Below, piece by piece: positions 31,539-41,624 of a DNA stretch of 55,789 nt. Source of the stretch: an uncultured Verrucomicrobiota bacterium (GTDB taxonomy: Bacteria > Verrucomicrobiota > Kiritimatiellia > RFP12 > UBA1067); assembly GCA_947305775.1 (NCBI GenBank), contig CAMZEN010000014.1:1-55789 (forward strand). Reading direction: 5' to 3'. Position 1 is the stretch's first letter, and each line of letters begins with the position of its first letter. The notes under the pieces are model-generated. The model saw nothing but the letters and a program-made list of their open reading frames with translations, searched no databases and was not told the DNA's origin. The position numbers were made by a program, and so were the translations under genes.

Positions 31539-32743
31539 ACTTCCTTGAAGAGTTGGCCGCCAAGCGGAGATTTGGGATGCGTCCTGGATTGGATGCCATT
31601 CGCGGCGCATGTTCGGCGCTTGGCGATCCGCAAGACAGGCTTACGGCCATTCATGTAGCCGGAACCAACGGCAAGGGTGCGGTATGCGCAATGCTCGACT
31701 CTTGCTTGCGCGCTTCCGGGTTTCGTACAGGTCGCTATACTTCTCCCCATCTCGTTCGCTTGAACGAGCGTTTCTTTCTGGACGGCGCACCTGTTTCTGA
31801 TGAAGTGCTGGAGAGAAATGCAATCTTGGTGAAAGCGGCGTTGCCTGCAGTAGACATTACTTTTTTTGAAGCGCTGACCGCACTGGCCTTCAATCTCTAC
31901 GCCTCCGAAGCGCCGGACCATGTGGTTCTCGAAACTGGTCTTGGAGGTCGGCTTGATGCGACCAATGTATGCCGTCCAGCGCTTACGGTGATAACTCGCA
32001 TAGGGCTTGACCACTGTGATTGGCTAGGGAATACCATTCCTGAGATAGCATATGAAAAGGCGGGGATCATCAAGACTGGCGTTCCGGTCGTGGTCGGCGC
32101 CAACACAAAAGAGGCTGTTGATGTGATAAGGCGGCAAGCTGACATATCCGGTGCGCCTTTCATATACGCTCCTGATGTCGCCTCTTCGGAAGAGTTGCCT
32201 GGCGATTTCGGCTTGGCCGGATGTTTCAATCGCGAGAATGCCGTTACCGCACTCGCCGCTCTCAAGACTCTCGGCGTCAGCGGATTCGAGCGAGGCTTTG
32301 CGGAAGTCGTATGGCCGGGACGCTTTCAGCGCGTTGCAAACTTTATAGTCGATGGCGCCCACAACCCGCCTGCCGCCCGGGCGCTGGCATCCGCATTGTC
32401 TGAATTGTCGTTTCATGGGAATGTAATAGCGGGTTTCTGCGGCGACAAGGATGCCGATGAGGTGCTTCGGATCCTTGCTCCGTTCGCTCGTCGCGGCCTT
32501 GCGGTAAAGACGAACAATCCGCGTTCTCTGCCGGCCGACGTTGTCGCACATAAAATGAAGCTTGCCGGGATAGATGCCGTTTCGTGTGATTCGCTTGCCG
32601 GTGCGCTTGAGCTGGCTGGGACGACGTCAACATTGATCTGCGGGTCGCTTTTCCTGGCTGGCGAAGCTCTTGTCAAGCTGGGGGCATATCCTTGGGGCAA
32701 GACTCCACGATTTGATGCCTCAGAGCTTTTGAAGGCGGAATGA
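31535..32743 (+). CDS. folC: Folylpolyglutamate / dihydrofolate synthase
   Basis: A 402-residue Mur-ligase-fold enzyme that adds glutamate to folates. It has the ATP loop HVAGTNGKGAVCAML, the segment SPHLVRLNERF, the Mg-binding loop LETGLGGRLDATNV (ETGLGGRxDxTN is diagnostic) and VDGAHNPPAARAL in the second domain. The start is GTG 31535, coupled to the preceding stop. A methionine-initiated frame further up would overlap the upstream gene and lacks homology. The hrpA gene starts 12 nt downstream. Confidence 0.92.
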   Translation: MNFLEELAAKRRFGMRPGLDAIRGACSALGDPQDRLTAIHVAGTNGKGAVCAMLDSCLRASGFRTGRYTSPHLVRLNERFFLDGAPVSDEVLERNAILVKAALPAVDITFFEALTALAFNLYASEAPDHVVLETGLGGRLDATNVCRPALTVITRIGLDHCDWLGNTIPEIAYEKAGIIKTGVPVVVGANTKEAVDVIRRQADISGAPFIYAPDVASSEELPGDFGLAGCFNRENAVTALAALKTLGVSGFERGFAEVVWPGRFQRVANFIVDGAHNPPAARALASALSELSFHGNVIAGFCGDKDADEVLRILAPFARRGLAVKTNNPRSLPADVVAHKMKLAGIDAVSCDSLAGALELAGTTSTLICGSLFLAGEALVKLGAYPWGKTPRFDASELLKAE

Positions 32744-32755
32744 CAGGCGGCCGCA

Positions 32756-35700
32756 ATGAAGTTACACTATCCTTCGGAGTTGCCTGTAGTTGCGCATCGC
32801 GAGGAAATACTTGATGCCTTGCGCAACAACGATGTGGTGATCGTCTGTGGCGACACCGGTTCCGGCAAAACCACCCAGTTGCCGAAGATGGCCATTGAGC
32901 TGGGGCGGGCGGCGGATGGACGATGCGTAGCCGTAACCCAACCTCGGCGCATGGCGACGGTCGCAATGGCGGAACGTGTTGCGGATGAGCTGCATTCGCC
33001 GATTGGCGGGCTTGTCGGTTTTCAGCACCGGTTTCAGAGAAAGGTTTCGCAAGACACGCGCATAAAGTTCATGACCGATGGCGTGCTTCTGTCTGAAACG
33101 CGCCACGATCCGCTTTTGAAGGCATACGACACTATAATTGTCGATGAGGCTCACGAGCGCTCTTTGAACATTGACTTTCTGCTTGGCATCATTAAGCGCC
33201 TGCTTTCTCGTCGCCATGACCTGAAAGTAATCGTGTCCTCCGCAACTCTGGACGTGAAGGGGTTCTCTAGGTTTTTCGGCTGTGCGCCGGTCATTGAGGT
33301 TCCTGGCAGGCTGTATCCTGTCGATGTTGCATATCGTCCGCCGCTTGACGGCGAAGACGTCGACATTGCAGGCGAAGTGACACAGGCGGTGTCGAGCCTC
33401 CCGACGCAAGGGGATGTGCTTGTGTTCCTTTCCGGCGAGAGGGACATACGCGAATGCGCCGAACGACTTAGAGGTCGCTTTGGCGAGTCGAACGAAATCA
33501 TACCCCTTTATGCATCATTGCCGTCTGGCGAACAACGTCGCGCATTTGCAGTGTCGTCAAGGCGAAGGATAATACTTTCCACGAATGTGGCCGAGACGTC
33601 CGTCACGCTGCCTGGCATACGGTACGTCGTTGATTCGGGCCTTGCGCGAATCTCGCGTTACAATCACCGCACGCAGGTGCAGAGGCTCCAGGTCGAGCGC
33701 ATTTCCCAGGCGTCGGCGCGACAACGCGCCGGACGGTGTGGACGCACCGGGCCGGGAGTTTGCGTAAGGCTATATTCGGAGGAAGATTATGCGTCCCGAG
33801 AAGAGTTTACGCCGCCGGAGATCATGCGGTCGTCTCTTGCCGGCGTGATCTTGACGATGCTCGATCTTGGGCTTGGCGACGTTGCGGACTTTCCGTTCAT
33901 AGACCCGCCGCGACAGGCGAGCGTTCGAGAAGGGATAACCGAGCTGATGGAGATCGGCGCGGTTGTGCTTTCGGATGGCGCTGCGCCTAAACTTACAGAT
34001 GTGGGACGTAAGCTCGCCCGGATTCCGGTTGAGCCTCGCCTCTCGCGCATAATGCTTGAGGCGTCGCACTTGGCTGCGCTGCCTTCGGTCCTGCCGATCG
34101 TCGCCGCCTTGTCGTGTGACGATCCTAGGCGTCGCCCTGCGGATGAGCGGGACAAAGCGAAGGCGGCGCACGCAAAGTGGCGCGTTGCTGGATCGGACTT
34201 TCTTTCCATATTGAAGCTTTGGGGATGGTGGCTTGCCGAAACTGGCGAAGTTTCGCAAAGCCAAGCGAGGAAGCTCTGCAAGGCGAACTACCTTTCGTAC
34301 CCGAAGATGCGCGAATGGCGTGACTTGGTGCGTCAGCTGAACGAGCTTTCGGTTCGGCTTGGACTTGACGCCAAGAACGACAATGGCGGCGAAGACGCCA
34401 TCCACCGTTCTCTCCTCGCCGGCTTCCTCTCGCGCATCGGCAAATTTGATCCTGAAGAGCGCAACTATAAAGGCGCACGCGGAGTCCGCTTTGTGCTTCA
34501 TCCGGGTTCTGTGCTTGCAAAGAAGCCGCCTGAATGGGTTGTCGCCGGAGAGCTTGTCGACACTTCGCGCCTGTTTGCGCACGATGCGGCGGCTATCGAC
34601 GTTGGATGGATAGAGTCTGCGGCCGGACCGCTTTGCCGACGAAGCTATCGCGATCCTGAATGGGATGCTTCAACCGGGTTTGTCAGAGCGACAGAGCAGG
34701 TTACGGTGTATGGACTTGTTGTCGTGCCGTCTCGCCGTTGTGATTTCAGCCGGGTCGACCCCAAAGGGGCTCGAGAGTTGTTCATCAGATTTGGTCTGGT
34801 GGAATGCGATTTTCCCCATCCGCCGCGAGAAGTGCGCGAGAACGCATCCATTATTGGGTCGATGCGCCGTTCTGCCGAGAAATTGCGTCGTCCGGATCTT
34901 TTCGACAGGGCTGGGCTGGAAGCATTTTTCGACAAGGCTATGCCAGACGGCATATGTTCGGCCAACGCACTGAGGAAGTGGCTTTCGCGGGCAAGCGCCG
35001 CAGAACGTGAAGCCTTTCGCCTCAAGAGGACAGACTGGGTAGTCGAGGCGAACGGCAGAAACACGGACTATCCCGATGCCATACGAATCGGTGGCGTGAA
35101 GATGCGCCTCTCATATAGGCATTCTCCAGGCGACTTGGAAGAGGATGGCATAACGTGCACAGTCAGAAAATCCGATGTGTCGGCGCTTTCTCTTTGGCGT
35201 GCGGATTGGCTTGTTCCAGGAGCGCTTCCCGCGAAGCTTGCATGGATGCTGTCGGCTTTGCCGTCTGCACTGAGACGCGTCATGACTCCCCTTGACGAGA
35301 AGCTGAGCATTCTTCTTCCGTTGCTCAAGCCGGGATCGGAGCCGCTTGAGGACGCCGTCCGTCGTGCAGTCTATTCCGAGTGGGGCTTTAGGATTCCTCA
35401 AGACGCTTGGCGGAATGTCGAGCCGCCGCCCCATCTCATGGTGCGCTACAACGTGGTCGATGACGCTACGGGCAAGACAATCGTCGCCTCACGCGACCTT
35501 GGAGAGGTGATGGCAAAAGTCTGCAACAACAGCAACCGGACAGAGCCGGATCCTGTTGTCCACACGACATGGGATTTCCCCAATATAGACGACATGTCGA
35601 TGGTGGGGCGCGCAGGATGGGCAGTCGAAAGTTTCGCGGCGCTGCACGATGAAGGCGATGGTGTTACTGTGCGCCTCTATGCCGATCGCGCTGTGGCTGA

Positions 35701-36412
35701 TGCAGAGCACGCATCAGGATTGGTCAGGCTGTTCTCGATTGCGCTCAAAGGCAAGGTGAAATGTCCTTTCCGTACAAATGGGCTTCCCTTTGCCGCTGCC
35801 GTGTTCTTGAGGGACATGGACTACTCAAACGATCAGATCGCATCCGACATGCTTGAAGGTGCCGTTCGGGAGGCGATCGTTCGCGGAAAGCCTTTGGTGC
35901 GTGATGCGGCATCGTTCAAGAAACGGCTTGAAGATGGAGTCGGCAGCGTGGTTCGCGTTGAAACCGAGATCGCGCATGTGTTCAGCGATACTCTGACGGC
36001 CGCAGCTGAGCTTTATGCACGATTGGAAACTGGTGGGTTCTGCCAGGAAACGGTAGATTCTGTATCAACGCAACTCGCCTGGCTTGTCTACAAAGGCTTC
36101 CCCAGACTTGTTCCGCTTGCATGGCTGAAGCATTACGCCAGGTATCTGAAGGGGATATCGATCAGACTGGACAGGTCTCGTACCAATCCATCTTCCGACA
36201 GGGCCAAGGAGTCTCGCTTCGCCCCTTGGTGGACGCGATACCGCGAGGCTCTTTCTTCGCCTGAAAGACCGAAGATGAACACTGCGGTTCTTGCCGAATA
36301 TCGCTGGATGCTTGAGGAATACAGAATCTCGCTTTTTGCTCCGGAGCTCAAGACTTCCATCCCGGTAAGCCCCAATCGACTGGAGGCGAAATGGTCAGAA
36401 CTAATATCGTGA
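32756..36412 (+). CDS. hrpA: DEAH-box ATP-dependent RNA helicase HrpA
   Basis: A 1218-residue superfamily 2 helicase. Motif I GDTGSGKTTQLPK, Ia VTQPRRMATVAMAERVA, II DEAH in IVDEAHERSLN, III VSSATL, V STNVAETSVTLPG and VI QRAGRCGRTGPG are all present in the first 350 residues. The helicase-associated domains and the long bacterial C-terminal DUF3418-type region follow (for example LVPGALPAKLAWMLSALP). HrpA acts on RNA in the cytoplasm and can rescue stalled ribosomes in E. coli. The length is close to E. coli HrpA (about 1300). Last gene of the 26.2-36.4 kb run. Confidence 0.93.
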   Translation: MKLHYPSELPVVAHREEILDALRNNDVVIVCGDTGSGKTTQLPKMAIELGRAADGRCVAVTQPRRMATVAMAERVADELHSPIGGLVGFQHRFQRKVSQDTRIKFMTDGVLLSETRHDPLLKAYDTIIVDEAHERSLNIDFLLGIIKRLLSRRHDLKVIVSSATLDVKGFSRFFGCAPVIEVPGRLYPVDVAYRPPLDGEDVDIAGEVTQAVSSLPTQGDVLVFLSGERDIRECAERLRGRFGESNEIIPLYASLPSGEQRRAFAVSSRRRIILSTNVAETSVTLPGIRYVVDSGLARISRYNHRTQVQRLQVERISQASARQRAGRCGRTGPGVCVRLYSEEDYASREEFTPPEIMRSSLAGVILTMLDLGLGDVADFPFIDPPRQASVREGITELMEIGAVVLSDGAAPKLTDVGRKLARIPVEPRLSRIMLEASHLAALPSVLPIVAALSCDDPRRRPADERDKAKAAHAKWRVAGSDFLSILKLWGWWLAETGEVSQSQARKLCKANYLSYPKMREWRDLVRQLNELSVRLGLDAKNDNGGEDAIHRSLLAGFLSRIGKFDPEERNYKGARGVRFVLHPGSVLAKKPPEWVVAGELVDTSRLFAHDAAAIDVGWIESAAGPLCRRSYRDPEWDASTGFVRATEQVTVYGLVVVPSRRCDFSRVDPKGARELFIRFGLVECDFPHPPREVRENASIIGSMRRSAEKLRRPDLFDRAGLEAFFDKAMPDGICSANALRKWLSRASAAEREAFRLKRTDWVVEANGRNTDYPDAIRIGGVKMRLSYRHSPGDLEEDGITCTVRKSDVSALSLWRADWLVPGALPAKLAWMLSALPSALRRVMTPLDEKLSILLPLLKPGSEPLEDAVRRAVYSEWGFRIPQDAWRNVEPPPHLMVRYNVVDDATGKTIVASRDLGEVMAKVCNNSNRTEPDPVVHTTWDFPNIDDMSMVGRAGWAVESFAALHDEGDGVTVRLYADRAVADAEHASGLVRLFSIALKGKVKCPFRTNGLPFAAAVFLRDMDYSNDQIASDMLEGAVREAIVRGKPLVRDAASFKKRLEDGVGSVVRVETEIAHVFSDTLTAAAELYARLETGGFCQETVDSVSTQLAWLVYKGFPRLVPLAWLKHYARYLKGISIRLDRSRTNPSSDRAKESRFAPWWTRYREALSSPERPKMNTAVLAEYRWMLEEYRISLFAPELKTSIPVSPNRLEAKWSELIS

Positions 36413-36440
36413 ACTTCTGCAAGCGCGATGCGATGGTTTT

Positions 36441-36449
36441 TGGTATAAT
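36441..36449 (+). promoter_or_regulatory. Extended -10 promoter of the STAS/ABC operon
   Basis: TGGTATAAT. An 18-nt leader with AAAGG leads to the ATG at 36474. Confidence 0.65.
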
Positions 36450-36473
36450 ACACTCCAACCAAAGGTACACAAA

Positions 36474-36767
36474 ATGGAAATCACTAAGAATATAGACGGC
36501 GACAAAATGACCATGATTGTCGTCGGGCGTGTGGATACCACTACATCGCCTGAGTTTGCTGCGGCCCTCAAGCTCGATGGCATAAAAGACCTTACCCTGG
36601 ATCTTTCTGGCGTGGCGTATATGAGCTCGGCTGGGCTTAGGTGTCTGCTCATGGCGCAGAAGACTATGAATGCATCTGGCGGAACGGTGCGGATTTGCGG
36701 TGTGCAGCCCGTCGTCAAGGAGGTCCTTGACATAACCGGATTTTCTGCAATCTTCAATATAGTGTGA
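36474..36767 (+). CDS. STAS-domain anti-sigma-factor antagonist
   Basis: A 97-residue single STAS domain of the SpoIIAA/RsbV type. The pattern LTLDLSGVAYMSSAGLRCLLMAQK contains the conserved phosphorylatable serine (YMSSAGLR), then GGTVRICGVQPVVKEVLDITGF closes the fold. Such proteins release sigma factors or other partners when dephosphorylated. No partner kinase or phosphatase gene is next to it. It is followed closely by the ABC transporter genes, which probably share its promoter. Confidence 0.9.
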   Translation: MEITKNIDGDKMTMIVVGRVDTTTSPEFAAALKLDGIKDLTLDLSGVAYMSSAGLRCLLMAQKTMNASGGTVRICGVQPVVKEVLDITGFSAIFNIV

Positions 36768-36784
36768 TAAGTCAGGAGCGGATC

Positions 36785-37522
36785 ATGAAGCGGATTGCGT
36801 TTGCTGTTATTGCGGCGGCATGTGCGTGTGGATGTGTGCAGAATGAAGACGAACCCCTCAAAATGATAACCGAGGCGACTTTCCCGCCATACGAATTCAT
36901 GCGTGGTCAGGAAATTGTCGGCATTGACGTTGAGATATGCCGCGTTGTGGCGCAGAAGCTCGGCAAGGGGTTCAAGTGCGAGAATGTAGATTTCGACTCG
37001 GTGATTCCAGCCGTGATTTCCGGGAAGGCCGATGTGGCCGCAGCCGGCATAACCGTTACCGACGACCGCAAGAAGAATGTCGACTTCTCGATCCCCTATG
37101 TAACGACGGGCATTGTCGTCGTATATTCAAAGAACAATCCTTATACGTCGACCGAGCAGTTGAAAGGCAAGCGCATCGGAGTTCAAGGCGGCACCACAAG
37201 CGAGAACTATGTGCTTGAGCAGCTTGGGCAGGAGCCGGAGCGCTCCCGCTCTCCCGCCGAGGCTGTTGCGGCGCTGAAGGCCGGGCGCGTCGACTTTGTG
37301 ATTGCGGATATCGATCCTGCAAAGAACTGCATAAAAGGCGAAAGCGATCTTTCGCTGAGCGACTTCATCACGAGCGAGGACTACGCCGTCGCCATAAGGA
37401 AGGGCCGCCCTGAACTGTTGAAGGCCATCGACGAGACGATCTCTGAGATAAAGGCCGACGGACGCCTTGCCAAGTGGATCGCCGAATATACCGCCGAGGC
37501 CGACAGGCTAAAGGATAAATGA
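36785..37522 (+). CDS. Polar amino-acid ABC transporter substrate-binding lipoprotein
   Basis: A 245-residue periplasmic solute-binding protein of family 3 (SBP_bac_3). It has a lipoprotein signal (MKRIAFAVIAAACACGC, Cys anchor) and the family sequence ITEATFPPYEF, GIDVEICRVVAQKLGK, DFDSVIPAVISGKADVAAAGITVTDDRKKNVDFSIPY and the C-terminal lobe. It would deliver a polar or charged amino acid to the permease. AGGAGCGG precedes ATG 36785. Its stop overlaps the permease ATG (ATGA). The ligand is not predictable here. Confidence 0.92.
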   Translation: MKRIAFAVIAAACACGCVQNEDEPLKMITEATFPPYEFMRGQEIVGIDVEICRVVAQKLGKGFKCENVDFDSVIPAVISGKADVAAAGITVTDDRKKNVDFSIPYVTTGIVVVYSKNNPYTSTEQLKGKRIGVQGGTTSENYVLEQLGQEPERSRSPAEAVAALKAGRVDFVIADIDPAKNCIKGESDLSLSDFITSEDYAVAIRKGRPELLKAIDETISEIKADGRLAKWIAEYTAEADRLKDK

Positions 37523-38232
37523 TGGTCCAGTCCCTCGTAGACGATTTCACGCTCTGCTTTATAAAGAACGGACGCTGGGAATATTTGCTGCGAGGGCTAG
37601 GCGTCACGCTTGAAGTTGCCGTTGCAGCCATTGCGCTTGGTCTTGTGATAGGCTTTTGTGTCGCGGTCATAAGGGCGACACACGACAGGTATCACCACCT
37701 TAGGCTGCTGAACCTGCTCGCCAAGATATACCTGACGGTCATTCGCGGCACCCCGATGGTTGTGCAGCTGCTCATAACCTACTACATAATCCTAAGAAGC
37801 GTAGACTCCAAGATTGCAATTGCTATTCTTGCCTTCGGGTTCAACTCCGGCGCATATCAGGCGGAGATCATTCGCGCCGGCATAATGTCCGTGGACCACG
37901 GCCAGATGGAGGCTGCCCGCGCGCTCGGCCTTTCATACTGGAAGTCGATGTTGAAGATAATCCTTCCACAGGCCGTGCGCAATGTACTGCCTGCGCTTGG
38001 CAACGAGTTTATCGTGCTGATGAAGGATACGTCCATTGTCGGCTACATAGCGCTCATCGACCTTGCAAAGGGCGGTGATATCATCCGTTCCCAGACGTAC
38101 TCGGTTTATTTGCCGTATCTTACGGTGGCGGCTATCTATCTAATACTTGTTATGGCTTTCTCCGCCATGCTCGGCAAGCTTGAAAGACATCTGAGGGCGA
38201 CCGGTGCGGATCCGGTCCACAATGATTCCTGA
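37519..38232 (+). CDS. Amino-acid ABC transporter permease
   Basis: A 237-residue HisM/GlnP-type inner-membrane permease with about five membrane segments. The cytoplasmic EAA loop ([35 protein letters not shown]) contacts the ATPase. It forms the channel of the three-component importer, presumably as a homodimer since only one permease gene is present. Confidence 0.93.
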   Translation: MMVQSLVDDFTLCFIKNGRWEYLLRGLGVTLEVAVAAIALGLVIGFCVAVIRATHDRYHHLRLLNLLAKIYLTVIRGTPMVVQLLITYYIILRSVDSKIAIAILAFGFNSGAYQAEIIRAGIMSVDHGQMEAARALGLSYWKSMLKIILPQAVRNVLPALGNEFIVLMKDTSIVGYIALIDLAKGGDIIRSQTYSVYLPYLTVAAIYLILVMAFSAMLGKLERHLRATGADPVHNDS

Positions 38233-38248
38233 AGGAGACGAAAAGTCA

Positions 38249-39193
38249 ATGGAAGAAACCCTTTTGAAGATAGACGGACTAAAGAAGAACTTCGGCGGAC
38301 TTGAGGTTCTGAAGGGGCTCTCCACAGAGATTCACCGTGGCGAGGTCGTTGTCATGATCGGACCTTCGGGCAGCGGAAAGTCAACGTTCCTCAGGTGCAT
38401 GAATCTTCTCGAGACGCCAACAGAAGGCCATATCTATTTCGACGGATTGGATATAGTTGCCGCCGACGAGGAGACCAAGAACCGGGTGCGTAGCGAGATG
38501 GGCATGGTGTTTCAGCACTTCAACCTGTTTCCTCATCTGTCCATTCTGGACAACATCACGCTGGCGCCGCGCATCGTGAGGGGCTTGCCGCGCGAGTCGG
38601 CCGAGAAAAAGGCCATGGATCTTCTTGAGAGGGTAGGGCTCGCCGACAAGGCCAAAGCCTATCCTCAGCAGCTTTCGGGCGGACAGAAGCAGCGCGTAGC
38701 CATCGTGCGGTCGCTCGCGATGGAGCCGAAGGTCATGCTGTTCGACGAGCCTACGTCGGCGCTTGATCCGGAGATGGTCGGCGAGGTGTTGGACGTAATG
38801 CGCGACCTTGCCTCTCGCGGCATGACGATGGTGGTCGTTACGCACGAGATGCGTTTTGCGCGCGACGTATCAAGCCGCGTGTTGTTCCTGGAAGATGGCC
38901 GCATTGCCGAGGAGGGGACTCCGTCTGAGATCTTTGGCGCGCCGAAGTCGGCCAGGCTAAAGCTGTTCCTGGGCAAGGTAAGCGCGAAGAGCATCCGCGA
39001 CGAGGTGCTTGCCGACGGAGTTGTGGATGTGGATGAAGCCAAGCGGCTCAAAGATATGATGAAGCCGTTCAAGGATGCGGGCGGATTTGCGGCCGTGCTG
39101 GATAAAGCCATCGACCGTGCAATCACCAACGCCAAAATCACTCCTTCGGAATCCAATGCGCTGCGCGACCTGTTGCGCTCCATCGAAATCTGA
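38249..39193 (+). CDS. glnQ: Amino-acid ABC transporter ATPase with C-terminal TerB-like extension
   Basis: A GlnQ/HisP-type ATPase: Walker [10 protein letters not shown] (38-46), Q-loop, signature LSGGQKQR, Walker [15 protein letters not shown] and H-switch VTHEM. Standard family members end near residue 240. This one continues to 314 with an added helical segment, [17 protein letters not shown]...KPF...[16 protein letters not shown]. That segment has the same layout as the N-terminal added domain of the purine permease encoded 650 nt downstream. ATG 38249 follows GAAGGAGACG. The extension may sense metal, bind a partner or localise both transporters; this is inferred. Confidence 0.9.
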   Translation: MEETLLKIDGLKKNFGGLEVLKGLSTEIHRGEVVVMIGPSGSGKSTFLRCMNLLETPTEGHIYFDGLDIVAADEETKNRVRSEMGMVFQHFNLFPHLSILDNITLAPRIVRGLPRESAEKKAMDLLERVGLADKAKAYPQQLSGGQKQRVAIVRSLAMEPKVMLFDEPTSALDPEMVGEVLDVMRDLASRGMTMVVVTHEMRFARDVSSRVLFLEDGRIAEEGTPSEIFGAPKSARLKLFLGKVSAKSIRDEVLADGVVDVDEAKRLKDMMKPFKDAGGFAAVLDKAIDRAITNAKITPSESNALRDLLRSIEI

Positions 39194-39224
39194 TTTACAA
39201 CGTAATATACAAAAGGAAATAACC

Positions 39225-39851
39225 ATGAACATAGTGCTTGATCATCCGCTTGTGAGCCATCGCGTCACATTGATGCGCGACCACGAGACTCCTCCCAAGC
39301 TTTTTCGTGAGCTTGTGAACGAAATAACGATCTTCCTCGCATATGAGGCGTTGAAGGACATACGTGTCAAGTCGGTGGATGTCGTGACTCCTGTGTCGAA
39401 GACGACCGGCTTGAAGGTTGACGAGCCGCGCATCATATTGGTGCCTATCCTTCGTGCCGGCATGGGGATGCTTGATGCAATGATGCGCGTTCTTCCGTAT
39501 GCGAAGGTTGGAGTTCTTGGCATGCAGCGCAATGAGGCGACCGCCGAGCCAGTTCCTTATTACGCCAAGGTCCCACCGGCCAAGAACGGAGAGGAGCTTG
39601 CACTTGTCATGGACCCCATGCTTGCAACCGGCGGCAGCGCCTGCGACGCGGTGGCGCAGCTCAAGAAACTCGGCTACAGGCGCATAAAGTTCCTCAATCT
39701 CATCAGTGCCCCAGAGGGAATATCCAAGTTCGAGAAGGAGCATCCGGATGTGCCCGTATACACTGCGGCGAAGGATGAGCGCTTGAACTCGCACTATTAT
39801 ATCGTCCCAGGCCTTGGCGATGCCGGCGACCGTATATTTGGAACGCTCTAA
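39225..39851 (+). CDS. upp: Uracil phosphoribosyltransferase
   Basis: A 208-residue enzyme converting uracil and PRPP to UMP (pyrimidine salvage). It has HPLVSHRVTLMRD at the start, ILVPILRAGMGML, and the PRPP loop MDPMLATGGSA. The uracil-binding C-terminus reads DERLNSHYYIVPGLGDAGDRIFGTL. AAAAGGA precedes ATG 39225. The adjacent AzgA-type permease gene supports a nucleobase-salvage pair. Confidence 0.96.
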   Translation: MNIVLDHPLVSHRVTLMRDHETPPKLFRELVNEITIFLAYEALKDIRVKSVDVVTPVSKTTGLKVDEPRIILVPILRAGMGMLDAMMRVLPYAKVGVLGMQRNEATAEPVPYYAKVPPAKNGEELALVMDPMLATGGSACDAVAQLKKLGYRRIKFLNLISAPEGISKFEKEHPDVPVYTAAKDERLNSHYYIVPGLGDAGDRIFGTL

Positions 39852-39897
39852 CAGTGATACACCACTTTTAACCGACCGATAAACAGGAGACAGTTCA

Positions 39898-41598
39898 ATG
39901 ATCGACGAAACTAAGCAAGCAGAGAACGAAAAGATGCTTGAGGCTATCAAGCGGCTCGAAAAGAGCATAATGGAGGACGGCAAGGTCGATAGAGCCGAGT
40001 CTGAGATACTCCTGAATTTCGCCAAGCCTCTGGCTGCCACGAATCCAGACATGGCGGATTTCGTGCGTGCTTTGGAGGATGTGCGTGCCGACGGCATCGT
40101 AACCCATGAGGAGTCGATCAGAATCGGGGCCCACTTGAAGTGGTTGACCCGCGAGACAACTCCGACCAAGCCTGACACAGGCTTCCTTGGCAAGCTGTTC
40201 AAGCTCAACACCAATCGCACCACGGTGAAGACCGAGGTTGTTGCCGGCCTTACCACTTTCATGACGATGGCGTACATACTTGCCGTCAATCCAAACATAC
40301 TGTCGATCGCAGGCATTCCGCGCGGCGGCGTGTTCGTGGCGACGGCGATAGCGGCGGTGGTCGGAACGCTCCTGATGGCGTTCATGTCCAACTATCCGTT
40401 CGTGCTCGCACCTGGCATGGGCCTGAACGCGTTTCTTACGTTCGGCGTGGTGCTTGGCATGGGCTATAGCTGGCAGTTCGCGCTTTTGGCTGTGTTTGTG
40501 GAAGGCATAGTGTTTCTTGGCCTTTCGCTTACATCCGTGCGCGAGGGCATATTCAACGCAATACCGCTTACGCTTAAGCGAGCCGTCGCCGCAGGCATAG
40601 GTCTTTTCATCTGCTTCATAGCGCTCCAGACGGCCAAGATCATTGTCAACAATGATGCTACGCTGGTGTCTCTTGTAAGCTTCAAGAACGTGAACTTCCA
40701 CACTCAGGGCATAACGGCGCTCCTTGCTCTCGTCGGAACGATCATCACCGGCTTCATGCTGGTCAAGGGCCTTAAGGGAGCAATCCTCCTCGGCATCATG
40801 GCTACATGGGTGCTCGGCATGATCGCCCAGGCTACGGGAGTGTTCGTTCCCGATCCTGCGGCGGGTTACTTCTCCACATATCCGAGCTTCACTACCGGCG
40901 ACATAGCCAACGCCTTCAAGGAGTTCGGCGGCACGGTTGGCGCGCTGTTCAATTCTGAGAGCTGGACTCATACCCAGGATGGCGTTGTTGTAAAGTCCGG
41001 CTGGACGCTCATCAAGACGCTGGACTTCTTCGTCGTGATGTTCGCGTTCTTCTTCGTAGACCTGTTCGATACCCTCGGTACTCTTATCGGCGTCTCGATG
41101 AAGGGCGGCTTCCTTGACAAGGATGGCAAGCTCCCCCGCATATCCGGCGCGCTCTGCGCCGATTCGATTGCGACATCTGTTGGCGCGGTGCTCGGCACTT
41201 CCACGACCACGACATACGTAGAGTCCGCTTCGGGTGTGGTGGCCGGCGGTAAGACCGGCCTCACGGCGGTGACGTCCGCTGCGCTCTTCGCGCTCGCGCT
41301 TCTGTTCGCTCCGGTGTTTCTTGCGATCCCCGGCTTTGCGACCGCCCCTGCGCTTATCATAGTCGGATACATGATGCTCTCTTCCTGCGCTGACGTCGAC
41401 TGGCGCGACGCCGGAGAGGCCGTTCCCGCATTTCTTGCGATTGCGGCGATGCCGTTCACATACTCCATCTCTGACGGCATCATGTTCGGCATAATCTCCT
41501 ACACGCTGATCAATGCGCTCGCAGGCAACTTCAAGCGCATACACTGGATCATGTACATACTTACGGTGCTCTTCGTCGCCAAGTATGCCCTCATGTAA
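39898..41598 (+). CDS. AzgA-type purine permease (NCS2) with N-terminal TerB-like extension
   Basis: A 566-residue nucleobase permease. The NCS2/AzgA part begins near residue 95 (GFLGKLFKLNTNRTTVKTEVVAGLTTFMTMAYILAVNP) and has the expected 12 or so membrane segments. It carries the family motif GMGLNAFLTF and DLFDTLGTLIGV. Before it lie about 90 cytoplasmic residues absent from ordinary AzgA: MEDGKVDRAESEILLNFAKP...DGIVTHEESIRIGAHLKWL. This is a TerB-like helical domain closely patterned on the extension of the nearby ABC ATPase. It is proton-coupled purine (hypoxanthine/guanine/adenine) uptake by family analogy. AGGAGAC precedes the ATG. Confidence 0.9.
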   Translation: MIDETKQAENEKMLEAIKRLEKSIMEDGKVDRAESEILLNFAKPLAATNPDMADFVRALEDVRADGIVTHEESIRIGAHLKWLTRETTPTKPDTGFLGKLFKLNTNRTTVKTEVVAGLTTFMTMAYILAVNPNILSIAGIPRGGVFVATAIAAVVGTLLMAFMSNYPFVLAPGMGLNAFLTFGVVLGMGYSWQFALLAVFVEGIVFLGLSLTSVREGIFNAIPLTLKRAVAAGIGLFICFIALQTAKIIVNNDATLVSLVSFKNVNFHTQGITALLALVGTIITGFMLVKGLKGAILLGIMATWVLGMIAQATGVFVPDPAAGYFSTYPSFTTGDIANAFKEFGGTVGALFNSESWTHTQDGVVVKSGWTLIKTLDFFVVMFAFFFVDLFDTLGTLIGVSMKGGFLDKDGKLPRISGALCADSIATSVGAVLGTSTTTTYVESASGVVAGGKTGLTAVTSAALFALALLFAPVFLAIPGFATAPALIIVGYMMLSSCADVDWRDAGEAVPAFLAIAAMPFTYSISDGIMFGIISYTLINALAGNFKRIHWIMYILTVLFVAKYALM

Positions 41599-41624
41599 AG
41601 CCTAAGCAGGCAAGGTAGATAGAT

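Noticed and set aside
39895..41544. 549-codon open frame on the minus strand
   Set aside because: Antisense shadow of the purine permease gene; His/Arg/Glu-rich, no recognisable motif or ribosome site.
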